In this document: positions 27,187 to 35,580 of the stretch, in pieces
Numbering within the stretch: the first letter of the stretch is position 1
Layout of the letters: every line of letters starts with the position of its first letter
Origin: Pandoraea sp.
GTDB lineage: Bacteria > Pseudomonadota > Gammaproteobacteria > Burkholderiales > Burkholderiaceae
DNA: 64,000 bases
Direction: 5' to 3'
Assembly: GCA_031291335.1 (NCBI GenBank)
Contig: JARLJF010000074.1
Coordinates: forward strand, 1-64,000
Program-made: the position numbers and the translations under genes
Notes under the pieces: generated by a model
Databases searched by the model: none
What the model was told of the DNA's origin: nothing
Seen by the model: the letters and a program-made list of their open reading frames with translations, nothing else

Positions 27187-28632
27187 TCAGGCGGGCGGCG
27201 CCACATCCGCAGGATCGTTCGAACCGCCCAGCGCCTTGTAAAGCGCCATACGGTTGTTCAGCCGGTTCAGGCGCACCCGCGCGTCGGCGGTCTGCGCGTC
27301 GCGCAGGCTCTTTTGCTGAACAAGCCAGGGTTGAATGTCGATGGCGCCCGCCAGGTAGCGTGATCGAAAGAGCGCTTCCGCGCGCTGGGCCTGCGCCAGC
27401 GACAAGGCCCGCTGCTCGCCCTCCTTCGTCAGTTGCTCTTTTGCCGAGAGCGCATTCTCGACCTCGCTCAGGGCCGTGAAGAGGCTCTTCCGGAAGTCCA
27501 CCGCCGCTTCGTCAAATTGCGTTTGCGACACCTTGATCTGCAATTGCATGGTGTTCCACTGGATGAACGGCAGCGCGAGTCCCAGTCCCACGGTTCCCAA
27601 GGGATTGGACAGCACGCGTTCGAGCGACGAACTCGTCGTGCCGAGGGTGCCCGTGAGCGTGAACGTCGGATAGAAACTCGTGCGTGCGACGTCGACATTG
27701 GCGAGCATCTTTCGCAGCCGCAACTCGGCGGCGCGCAGATCCGGCCGGTGGCTCAGCAGTTCGGCCGGCAACCCGGCCGGCACGATCGGCAACGCCTGCG
27801 TGGGCAGCGCAGACGGCTCGGCAGCCGCCTGCTGCGGTGGCCGGTCGAACAGGATCGCCAGTGCGTTACGGTTCTCGGTGCGTTGTTGCAACAGGAGCGT
27901 GAGCGCTGCGCGCTGGTCCGACAGCGACTGCTCGGCTTGCGCCACGTCCAGCGCCGAGACGGCGCCTGCGGCAAAGCGCGAGCGAACCAGCGCGAGAACT
28001 TGCGCGCTGTACGCGATATCGCTTTCGGCGTAAGCGATCACCTGATTCAAATACCCGATCTGCCAGTAGTACTGCGCCGTCTGGCTGATCACCGCCAGCC
28101 GCGCCGTTTCGCGGTCGGCCTCGGTGGCCTCGAACTCCCAGCGGGCGGAATCGCGTTGCGCGGCGAGTTTGCCCCACAGATCCAGTTCGTAGCTCGCCGT
28201 GCCCGTGAGGCCACTGGTTTGCGTCATCGCGTGGTTATCCAGCCTGCGCGACACGCTGCCCTGACCTTGCACCGTCACACCGGGGGTGAGATTGGTATCC
28301 GCCAGACCCGCTTGCAACTGGGCGCGATACGCCCGGATACCCGCCATGGCGAGATCGTTGTTGACAGCCAGCGCGTCGGCGATCAGACGGTCGAGCACCG
28401 GGTCGCCAAACGCACGCCAGAAGTCAGGCGCGATCGTGTCGGCTGTAGCGAGTGGCGCCGCAGCGGTAGCGGACGCTACCGGCGCCCCCGTCCACTGCGT
28501 CGGGACCGGCACGGCCGGCAGCGGATCGTGACGCACGCCGGCGCAACCTGCCAGTAGTGTGGCTGCGCTGGCGAGCGCGAGTACCGTGCGGGTCAGCGCC
28601 GGGATTCGGATCGTAGAAAATTCTCGAGTCAT
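27187..28632 (-). CDS. TolC/NodT-family outer membrane efflux lipoprotein
   Basis: A 481-residue outer membrane factor. The signal peptide ends in a lipobox (LLAGC), so it is lipidated. Two duplicated TolC halves follow, with the typical DFWRAFGDPVLDRLIADAL at the start and long helical hairpins later (AELRLRKMLANVDVARTSFYP in the second half). It forms the channel of a tripartite pump. The start at 28632 lies 11 bases after the macB stop, and GAGGT overlaps that stop; the frame extends to 28854 but only by overlapping macB. It is the last gene of the macA-macB-tolC operon. Confidence 0.92.
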   Translation of the reverse strand: MTREFSTIRIPALTRTVLALASAATLLAGCAGVRHDPLPAVPVPTQWTGAPVASATAAAPLATADTIAPDFWRAFGDPVLDRLIADALAVNNDLAMAGIRAYRAQLQAGLADTNLTPGVTVQGQGSVSRRLDNHAMTQTSGLTGTASYELDLWGKLAAQRDSARWEFEATEADRETARLAVISQTAQYYWQIGYLNQVIAYAESDIAYSAQVLALVRSRFAAGAVSALDVAQAEQSLSDQRAALTLLLQQRTENRNALAILFDRPPQQAAAEPSALPTQALPIVPAGLPAELLSHRPDLRAAELRLRKMLANVDVARTSFYPTFTLTGTLGTTSSSLERVLSNPLGTVGLGLALPFIQWNTMQLQIKVSQTQFDEAAVDFRKSLFTALSEVENALSAKEQLTKEGEQRALSLAQAQRAEALFRSRYLAGAIDIQPWLVQQKSLRDAQTADARVRLNRLNNRMALYKALGGSNDPADVAPPA

Positions 28633-28643
28633 CAGACAGTACC

Positions 28644-30728
28644 TCAATCGCGTGCAAGGGCTTCGACCGGGTCCAGCCGCGCCGCATTGCGCGCAGGCAT
28701 GAAACCGAACACGACGCCGATGAGCGTCGAACACAGGAAAGCCGTGACCACGGACCCCATCGAAAACACCATTTTCCATTTCTCGACAAACAACGAGAAG
28801 ATGAAACTCGCGCCGAAGGACAGCGCGATACCGATAGCGCCGCCCATCAGACACACCATGACGGCCTCCACCAGGAACTGCTGCATGATGTCGCTCTGCC
28901 GGGCCCCCACCGCCATGCGGATTCCGATTTCGCGCGTGCGCTCGGTGACCGACACGATCATGATGTTCATCACGCCGATGCCGCCCACGACGAGCGAAAT
29001 CACGGCAATCAGCGAGAGCAGCAGGGTGAGCGACTGGCTCGTCTTCTCGACGGTCTTCACCACGCTATCCATGTTGTAGGTGAAGAAGTCCTTGCGCCCG
29101 TGGCGTTGCGTCATGAGCGTTTCAAGACTCTTCTCGGCCGCCTTGCTCGGCTGACCGTCACGCACCCGCACCGTAATGCTGTCGACATTGCGCTGCCCGA
29201 ACAGACGGCCAGCCGCCGTGGTGTACGGCACCCAGATGTTCAGGCTCTTCATGTCGCCAAAGGCGCTCTTCTTCTCTGCCGTCACGCCAATCACCACGCA
29301 CGGCAGGTTGCCCACGAAGATCACCTCGCCCAGCGGGTTCCGATTCGTGCCGAACAGTTTGCGACGCGTGTTCTGGTCGATCACCGCGACCTGCGCCTGG
29401 CGACGCACCTCGTCCGGCCCGAAGGCAATACCCTGCGCGATCTTCATGCCGCGCACCTGGAAGAAGTGCTCGCCCACACCCGTCACCATCGCGCTGCCAT
29501 CGATATTGCGATACCGCAGCAACAGGCTGCGCGCCGTCTCCGGCGTGACGCTGTCGACATAGACCTGCTCGGACAGCGCACTCACGTCTTCGGGCACGAG
29601 CGTCTGAATCGTGGTGGCGCGATTGTCGCCCCAGTCCTTGCCGGGATAGATGTTGATCGTGTTCGTGCCAATGCTGCCGATCTCGGCCAGCATGTAGCGC
29701 TTCGCCCCTTCGCCGATCGCCACGATGGAGACGACCGACATAATGCCGATGATGATCCCGAGCATCGTCAGGAAGGTGCGCAGACGGTGCGACACCAGCG
29801 CGATCCATGCCATGCGGAATGCCTCGGCAAACCGGCCGATACCGCCGTGCCAGAGGTGCGGCGGCAACGCCCCGCCGTGACTGGCGTCTGCCGCAGCGGG
29901 ATCGGCTGAGCGTGCGATCGAGGTAACGCGCCCGCCGGGGGCTGCCGCCTCGCCTGCCTCGCTTGTACCCTCCGCTGCCACCACGTCGGGAACATCGACC
30001 ACGGGCGTGTTCGCCCGGTCGGCCACGACCTCGCCGTCGCGAATCTCGATGATGCGGCGGGCGTGCGCGGCGACCTTCTCGTCGTGGGTCACGATGATGA
30101 CGGTGTGCCCGAGCGCGTTGAGTTCCTTCAGAATCCGGATGACTTCCTTGCCGCTGCGCGTATCGAGTGCGCCAGTCGGCTCATCAGCCAGAATCACCTC
30201 GCCACCATTCATCAACGCGCGTGCAATACTCACACGCTGCTGCTGACCGCCCGACAACTGGCTCGGCCGATGACCGGTACGGTCGGCGAGTCCCAGCCGT
30301 TCGAGCAACTTCTCCGAGCGCGCGCGACGCGCCGCGTGCGGCATGCCGGTGTAGACCGACGGCATCTCGACGTTGGAGGCGGCGTCCAGGTGCGGCAACA
30401 AGTGATACCGCTGGAAGATGAAACCGAAGTGTTCGCGGCGCAACTGGGCCAGCGCGTCGGCGTCGAGATCGCGCGTTTCACTGCCCGCCACGCGGTAGCT
30501 GCCCTCGCTCGGGTGATCGAGACACCCCAGAATGTTCATCAGTGTCGACTTGCCCGAGCCCGACGCGCCCATGATGGCGACGATCTCGCCCGCATCGATG
30601 GTGAGATTCACATCGCGCAGCACGACGACATCGCGGTCCCCCGCCGGAAAGCGCCGGGTGATGCCGGTTAGCTCCAGCATGGGGTGCGGGCTGGCGTTCA
30701 AGGGGGATTGGGCAATGGCGCTCGACAT
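28644..30728 (-). CDS. macB: MacB-type ABC exporter (ATPase fused to permease)
   Basis: A 694-residue MacB-type mechanotransmission transporter. The N-terminal ATPase has Walker A GASGSGKST, signature LSGGQQQR and Walker B VILADEPTGALD. A linker of about 80 residues follows (rich in Ala, Gly and Pro, longer than usual). TM1 is near TFLTMLGIIIGIMSVVSIVAI, then a large periplasmic domain, and three C-terminal helices (LLLSLIAVISLVVGGIGVM, ILVEAVMVCLMGGAIGIAL-like, and VVTAFLCSTLIGVVFGFM). MacB exports macrolides, peptides, lipopeptides and siderophores. The macA gene is 30 bases upstream. A nearby tiny peptide gene makes a peptide substrate plausible, but this is inferred. Confidence 0.94.
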   Translation of the reverse strand: MSSAIAQSPLNASPHPMLELTGITRRFPAGDRDVVVLRDVNLTIDAGEIVAIMGASGSGKSTLMNILGCLDHPSEGSYRVAGSETRDLDADALAQLRREHFGFIFQRYHLLPHLDAASNVEMPSVYTGMPHAARRARSEKLLERLGLADRTGHRPSQLSGGQQQRVSIARALMNGGEVILADEPTGALDTRSGKEVIRILKELNALGHTVIIVTHDEKVAAHARRIIEIRDGEVVADRANTPVVDVPDVVAAEGTSEAGEAAAPGGRVTSIARSADPAAADASHGGALPPHLWHGGIGRFAEAFRMAWIALVSHRLRTFLTMLGIIIGIMSVVSIVAIGEGAKRYMLAEIGSIGTNTINIYPGKDWGDNRATTIQTLVPEDVSALSEQVYVDSVTPETARSLLLRYRNIDGSAMVTGVGEHFFQVRGMKIAQGIAFGPDEVRRQAQVAVIDQNTRRKLFGTNRNPLGEVIFVGNLPCVVIGVTAEKKSAFGDMKSLNIWVPYTTAAGRLFGQRNVDSITVRVRDGQPSKAAEKSLETLMTQRHGRKDFFTYNMDSVVKTVEKTSQSLTLLLSLIAVISLVVGGIGVMNIMIVSVTERTREIGIRMAVGARQSDIMQQFLVEAVMVCLMGGAIGIALSFGASFIFSLFVEKWKMVFSMGSVVTAFLCSTLIGVVFGFMPARNAARLDPVEALARD

Positions 30729-30758
30729 CCTCGGCTTCCTCTTCCTTTTCCTTTGCCT

Positions 30759-31946
30759 TCACTGACCCGCGCTGGCCGAATCTGCGACCGGCGTGGACTC
30801 GCCCGCCTCGCCGATCACGACACGCTCGCCAGCCTTGAGCCCCTCGCGCACCTCGACCTGCACGTTGTTGTTCAGACCGGTGACGACCTGACGCGTCACC
30901 GCTTTGCCGTCGTCACCCAACACACGGACCTCATAACGGTCGGCGCCGACCTTCTTGCCGAGCGCCGCCACCGGCACGCTCAGCGCCTGCTTGGCCGTGC
31001 CGAGCAACACATTGACCTGCGCCGTCATCGAGATGCGCAGGCGATGATCCGCGTTCGGCACCTCGAACAGGGCGTTGTAGAACACGGCCGTGTTGTTGCG
31101 CGTAGCACCGCCGCCGAGCGTGCTCTGCGTATCGAGGAAGTTCTGCGGAGCGGGTTCGATCGCGCGCAGCTTGCCGTAGTAGCGCTTGTCCGGGTCGCCC
31201 AGGATCGTGAAGTACGCCGTCTGCCCCGGCGCCACACGGATCACGTCGGCCTCCGAGACCTGCGCCTTCACCGTAATCGTGTCCAGATCGGCAAGCTTCA
31301 GGATCACCGGCGCCTGCTGCTGCGCAATCACGGTCTGGCCTTCCTGCGTGACGATCGCGACGACCTCACCGTCGATGGGGGCGTCGATGCGCGTGTAGCC
31401 GACGTTGGCTCGGGCCGACTCGATGGCCACACCGGCCTTGCGCAGTTGCGCATCGAGCGCCGCGAGCGTGGCACGCTGCGTGTCGAGCGCGGCTTGTGCC
31501 GACTCGAAGTCCTGACGCGAGGTCGAGTTGTCGGGCAGCATCTGCTGTTGACGCACAAACGCCAGTTCCGCCTGCTTGAGCTGCGCGGCGGTGGAACGCT
31601 TCTGCGCCTGAAGGTTCTGTTCGTCGGCCTCGGCCTGACGCAGACTGTTCTGCGCCAGCACCGGGTCGATCTGCGCGAGCCATTGCCCCTTCTTCACCTT
31701 GTCGCCGAGCTTGACCTTGAGCGACTTCAACTGCCCCGAGACCTGCGCGCCGACGTCGACCTGCTGGAACGCCTGAAGCGTGCCGGTGGCGAGAACGGTG
31801 TTTTCGAGATCGTTGCGCTCGACCTTGGCGCTGATGTACTGCGGCGGCTTCGGGGCCGCAAGACTACGCAGACCGAGCACCACGAGAACGACGAGCACGA
31901 CAAGGCTGGCGACAAGATAGCGTCGGCGGCGAATGAACTGGATCAT
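30759..31946 (-). CDS. macA: MacA-type periplasmic adaptor (membrane fusion protein)
   Basis: A 395-residue adaptor with an N-terminal membrane anchor (YLVASLVVLVVLVVLGLRSL). A barrel-sandwich hybrid domain follows (ATGTLQAFQQVDVGAQVSGQ, then VKLGDKVKKGQWLAQID), then a helical hairpin of about 90 residues, then the lipoyl return arm (YTRIDAPIDGEVVAI). It links MacB to the TolC channel and stimulates the ATPase. It is the first gene of the pump operon. The gap to the upstream peptide ORF is about 250 bases; I see no clear terminator in it, so read-through from the peptide gene is possible. Confidence 0.94.
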   Translation of the reverse strand: MIQFIRRRRYLVASLVVLVVLVVLGLRSLAAPKPPQYISAKVERNDLENTVLATGTLQAFQQVDVGAQVSGQLKSLKVKLGDKVKKGQWLAQIDPVLAQNSLRQAEADEQNLQAQKRSTAAQLKQAELAFVRQQQMLPDNSTSRQDFESAQAALDTQRATLAALDAQLRKAGVAIESARANVGYTRIDAPIDGEVVAIVTQEGQTVIAQQQAPVILKLADLDTITVKAQVSEADVIRVAPGQTAYFTILGDPDKRYYGKLRAIEPAPQNFLDTQSTLGGGATRNNTAVFYNALFEVPNADHRLRISMTAQVNVLLGTAKQALSVPVAALGKKVGADRYEVRVLGDDGKAVTRQVVTGLNNNVQVEVREGLKAGERVVIGEAGESTPVADSASAGQ

Positions 31947-32197
31947 GGAACGAAGTAGGCGATCAAAGAGGCACGTCGAAAAAAACGCTGCGCAAATCCG
32001 TTGCCACTGGCTGGCCGGTTGGTCTGCCGGTCGAACGGACCGGCTCGATCACCGCCCCGAGGCACCGTTCGGAGCACAAAAAGTTGAGAGTTTAAGACGT
32101 TTGGCGGCTTTACAGACCATCCTTACCAAAGACCGCAGCAAAGATATCCCGCCAACAACGACGACGAACAGGCTGTGACACTGAAAAAGAACGCGCA

Positions 32198-32275
32198 TCA
32201 ATGCGTGCCGATGAAGGGGAAAATGGCGACCAGACCGTCGATGAGGTTGGACAGCAGACCGGGAACGTAAGGCAT
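32198..32275 (-). CDS. Tiny hydrophobic peptide 5 (25 aa), upstream of macA
   Basis: A 25-codon ORF on the minus strand with a strong ribosome-binding site (ATCAAGGAGTCCGTC then ATG). The first nine bases equal the leader of peptides 1 and 3. The peptide is MPYVPGLLSNLIDG then LVAIFPFIGTH. Apart from Asp13 and the final His it is apolar. Its GLVAIFPFIG resembles GLVGVIAPIFG of peptide 1, seven kilobases away. It is the nearest coding frame upstream of macA, in the same direction. It may be a substrate of the pump or a co-regulated paralogue of the other peptides. Confidence 0.65.
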   Translation of the reverse strand: MPYVPGLLSNLIDGLVAIFPFIGTH

Positions 32276-32392
32276 GACGGACTCCTTGATGTAGTAGAAA
32301 GACGACTGGCTTCTCTCGTCCCGACGCCCGGAAGACCTGTCTGCGGGCGTCGTTTCGTTGGAAGCAGTGTCGCACCGCCCCACCCCCTTGAA

Positions 32393-32410
32393 AACTTGTA
32401 CAAATCACAG
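32393..32410. promoter_or_regulatory. Candidate operator, copy 2 (AACTTGTACAAATCACAG)
   Basis: The element differs at one base from the one at 24104-24121. It contains the perfect dyad TTGTACAA. It lies 118 bases ahead of peptide 5 (minus) and 90 bases ahead of the plus-strand TRIC-type gene. Its written orientation agrees with the plus strand, so it may serve either side. On the minus strand GACACT (32371-32366) follows GGTGC, like GATACT after GGTGAC near copy 1. TATATT at 32471-32476 is the likely -10 of the plus-strand gene. Confidence 0.5.
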
Positions 32411-32499
32411 CGCGCACGCCTGAGCGCCTGCGCCGCACGGGTCAAAAATCGGGAAAATCGCACGAAGTGATATATTCCCCCGGCACCTGAAGGGACATT

Positions 32500-33135
32500 A
32501 TGAAAACAGAGATCTTCTACGCCCTCTACCTGATCGCCATCGTGACCGAGGCGATGTCAGGCGCGATCATGGGGATGCAACGCGGCATGGACCGCTTCGG
32601 ACTCGCCTTCATCGGCATGGTGACGGCGCTGGGCGGCGGCACCATCCGCGACGTGCTGTTCGGCCGCCATCCCCTGGTCTGGATCGCCCACCCGGAGTAT
32701 TTGCTGCTCACGCTGGGGGCGGCGACGCTCACGTCCATCGTCGCGCGCCACGTGCACCGGCTGCGCATGACCTTCATCACCGTCGACGCCATCGGGCTCG
32801 CCGCCTTCACCATCCTGGGCTGCGACATCGGCATGACGGTCAGCACGAGTCCGATCATCGTCGTGCTGGCGGGGGTGCTCACGGGAATTGGCGGCGGTAT
32901 GCTGCGCGACCTGCTGTGCGGTCAGGTACCGCTGGTGCTGCGCCGGGAGATGTATGCGAGCGTGGCGTGTATCGCGGGCGCGATGTACGTGGTCATGCTG
33001 CGTCTGGGGGTCGAGAATGGCCTTGCAACGGGGATCTGCTTCGCCGCAGGCTTCATCATCCGGATGCTTGCCGTGTGGTTCGGCTGGCGTTTCCGCACGT
33101 TCGAGAACGAAGCACCGGCCGAGCCGATGCATTGA
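32500..33135 (+). CDS. TRIC-type (UPF0126) small membrane protein
   Basis: A 211-residue inner-membrane protein of the prokaryotic TRIC cation channel / UPF0126 family. It has a repeat of two three-helix units, each with a glycine motif: GGGTIRDVLFGRHPL in the first and IGGGMLRDLLCGQVPLVL in the second. Six or seven hydrophobic helices are visible. Some relatives conduct monovalent cations; others have been linked to glycine uptake, so the substrate is open. A -10-like TATATT lies 24-29 bases upstream of the start. The gene is alone on this strand. Confidence 0.9.
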   Translation: MKTEIFYALYLIAIVTEAMSGAIMGMQRGMDRFGLAFIGMVTALGGGTIRDVLFGRHPLVWIAHPEYLLLTLGAATLTSIVARHVHRLRMTFITVDAIGLAAFTILGCDIGMTVSTSPIIVVLAGVLTGIGGGMLRDLLCGQVPLVLRREMYASVACIAGAMYVVMLRLGVENGLATGICFAAGFIIRMLAVWFGWRFRTFENEAPAEPMH

Positions 33136-33189
33136 CTGAGGGCGCTCGGCAGGTGCTACCACTCAGACATCTGCGTGGGAGTGCGGCGG

Positions 33190-33834
33190 TCACTGAGACG
33201 TCGCCGGAGCATCGGCGCGCTTGACCGGACGCCGCGACTCGCTGATTCCCCCGGACGCTTGCCGCCCGGTCTGGATAGCGCAGTAATCGAGCGTCTGGCG
33301 CAGCAGCGTATCGACCTTGCGCAACGACAGACCGTGACGCGCGGCGACTTCTTCGCGCGTGAGGTCATCGATCCTCAGCTCCACCAGCACGCGGCGATGG
33401 TGCCCGGACATCTCCTCCAGTGCGCGGCCCAGCGCCGCCAGCTCCGAGCGAGCGCCCGCGACCGCCTCGGGCCCCGGCCCACGGTCCGGCAGCACGTCAA
33501 ACACTTCGTTCTCATCGGCCAGCGACGCCCACATGCTGCGACCGCGCATCTGGTCCACCGCCAGGTTGTAAGCCATCCGAAACACATAAGTCTCGGCGCT
33601 GTGGACCGCGTCCGGCAGCGTAGCGCTGCCAAGCCGCACCCACGCTTCGTGCAAGCTGTCGCTGGCCGTGTCGGAACAGCCGATGCGGCGCGACAGCCGA
33701 CGCAGCAACCGGTCGTAGTTCGACTCCAGGCACCCGCGCAGCATCTGGGTCGCCGCACTTGTCTGCTCGCCCCAGCCACCTTCCTGTGCTTCTGCCAGGG
33801 CGACGCCGACGTTGCTTACTGTGCTCAGTTCCAC
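33190..33834 (-). CDS. ECF-type RNA polymerase sigma factor (FecI-like), orphan
   Basis: A sigma-70 protein of the ECF class, about 214 residues. Region 2 is at YDRLLRRLSRRIGCSDTASD through YVFRMAYNLAVDQMRGRS. Region 4 is at LEEMSGHHRRVLVELRIDDL then LTREEVAARHGLSLRKVDTLL. I start it at the GTG at 33834, which has GGGAGA upstream; the frame stays open to an ATG at 33966. FecI-like factors usually sit with an anti-sigma FecR and a TonB-dependent receptor. Neither is here, so its control is unknown. It is followed by a convergent TRIC-type gene and preceded by the citrate-synthase-like gene. Confidence 0.82.
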   Translation of the reverse strand: MELSTVSNVGVALAEAQEGGWGEQTSAATQMLRGCLESNYDRLLRRLSRRIGCSDTASDSLHEAWVRLGSATLPDAVHSAETYVFRMAYNLAVDQMRGRSMWASLADENEVFDVLPDRGPGPEAVAGARSELAALGRALEEMSGHHRRVLVELRIDDLTREEVAARHGLSLRKVDTLLRQTLDYCAIQTGRQASGGISESRRPVKRADAPATSQ

Positions 33835-34039
33835 GTCAGCGTCTCCCGTGCCCCACTTTCCCCGTCCATCTTCTGCGCGAACATTGTGTGCCCCCCGATA
33901 CCCATGAACGCTTTGATCTGTCGGCCAACTGCAAGCCTCAATGACAAGACGGATATCGAAGGGCAAATCCGCAGATTATTTTGTAACGGGGCGTCCAAGC
34001 GTCACGGTGTCCGAGCGCAATGGCCAAGATATCCGAAGG

Positions 34040-35356
34040 TCATCTCGTTTTAGGCGCCTCGAACACCTCGGCCGCGACAGGGCCGCCAAACCCGTATTTC
34101 GCGCGCGGGCGCAGCATGAAGGCCTGCGTGCGTTGCTCCATCACGTGCGCGACCCATCCCGCCGAGCGGCCGATGATCCAGAGCGCCGTCGACGTCCCGT
34201 CAGGCAATCCCAGCGCCCGTGAAAGCGCAACGAGCCCGGTCGCCAAGCCCGGGTGCGCGTTCACTTCGGTCCGCATGCGTTCAAGAAAATCGAGCGTCAA
34301 CCATGTGTTTTCCCGCAGTTTGTCGTCAATCGCAACGTCGTCCGTCTCGTCCATCAACTCGCCCGCGATCTGCATCATCAGATCCGCGCGCGCATCGCCG
34401 CCGGGATACAACGGGTGATTGAAACCGAGCAGGCTCGCACCGTACTCGCGCACCCGACCGACACGTGTGTCGAGCGCATCGAACGGCTCGCACAACAACA
34501 GCGTCTCGATCTTCTCTGTGCTGGTGCCCGTGGTGAAGCCGATGTGCGAGCCGATCGCCGCCGCCACACAACCGAACAGGTCCGCATTGGTGGACGCCGC
34601 GACACGCGCCGAAAAAGTCGCTGGGGCCAGTTCGTTGTCAGCGAGCACAACGAGCGCCGCATTCATCGCCCGCAGTCTCGCAGGGGTGACCGCGCTGCCC
34701 GCCGCACGCAGAATATGCGCCGCGACGCTTTCACTGTCGGCACGCGCGGCAAAGCACCGCTGCGGCCCGATAAAGCCGACGCATCCGGCCATGCAGTGCA
34801 GCATCGCCCGCGCGGCCTGCACGGCAGTCCCATCGGCAAGCTCACGTGCGCCGCGTCCGTGCATCGCCAGCGCGAACGGCACCATGCCCAGCAGGTTGCC
34901 GATATCGGCACTCGCCACCTCCCCGTCGTAGGTGGACAGGAAGCGCAACACATCCGGCGGGACTTCCTGCACCGGCCATTCGGGAATGCTGTCCTGCCAG
35001 ATCCCCGTCATCAACAGATGCACCACCGACTCGAACGACGCCCCGCCACTCGCCAGATCGATCGCCAGCCGGTTGCGATAGCGCGGGCCATGCGGCGTGA
35101 TCTGGGTAATGGCCGAGTGCAACACGGGGTCGCCGAAGCGCATGGTCGATTCGGCCACGGCGCCCGTGGGTGCGCGCCCGCGCTTGCGCGTAGCCAGACG
35201 CTCCACGTCACGTCGGAGATAGAGACTCTTGCGTCCGTCCTCGTGCGGCCGCGCCCGGATCAATCCCCGGCTCACATAGGCATAGAGCGTGGCCGGCTTG
35301 ATGTCGAGAACGCTCAATACTTCCTCGCGCGTCATCAGATCGTTCTGCTGCGTCAT
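34040..35356 (-). CDS. HTH plus citrate-synthase-like protein with altered active site
   Basis: A 438-residue fusion of a MerR/AlpA-type DNA-binding helix-turn-helix (residues 8-55: TREEVLSVLDIKPATLYAYV) and a citrate-synthase fold. The fold is recognised from LADNELAPATFSARVAAST, GFNHPLYPGGDARADLM and GWVAHVMEQRTQAFMLRP. The first catalytic histidine (DHELN in active enzymes) is Asn241, and the aspartate of the HPNVDF block is Ala372 (HPGLATG). His271 in GSHIGFTTG may align with the second histidine. It is therefore probably not a working citrate synthase, and may be a ligand sensor. It is divergent from an MFS carrier gene, with about 220 bases between them. Confidence 0.8.
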   Translation of the reverse strand: MTQQNDLMTREEVLSVLDIKPATLYAYVSRGLIRARPHEDGRKSLYLRRDVERLATRKRGRAPTGAVAESTMRFGDPVLHSAITQITPHGPRYRNRLAIDLASGGASFESVVHLLMTGIWQDSIPEWPVQEVPPDVLRFLSTYDGEVASADIGNLLGMVPFALAMHGRGARELADGTAVQAARAMLHCMAGCVGFIGPQRCFAARADSESVAAHILRAAGSAVTPARLRAMNAALVVLADNELAPATFSARVAASTNADLFGCVAAAIGSHIGFTTGTSTEKIETLLLCEPFDALDTRVGRVREYGASLLGFNHPLYPGGDARADLMMQIAGELMDETDDVAIDDKLRENTWLTLDFLERMRTEVNAHPGLATGLVALSRALGLPDGTSTALWIIGRSAGWVAHVMEQRTQAFMLRPRAKYGFGGPVAAEVFEAPKTR

Positions 35357-35580
35357 TGTCTGCCTCGGTCGTCCCCATCGTTCCTATTGCCCCTCCCGAC
35401 GGGCGAATACTCACGATTTCATCGAAATTGCGAGACATGATGCCATAGGTATATTGACTTTAATAATCAATATTGATAAACAAAAAAACGCCCAGTAAAG
35501 TCAACTCCGGATAGCACAACAAAGACACTGCGGACCGGTCTTCCCGGCACCCGACAGGTCGCCCCATTCGGAGACAAGGC

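Noticed and set aside
32110-32197. Another possible tiny peptide on the minus strand (GTG start, ending IFAAVFGKDGL)
   Set aside because: No ribosome-binding site and an Arg/Cys/Trp-rich first half; it overlaps no conserved leader, so I leave it out.
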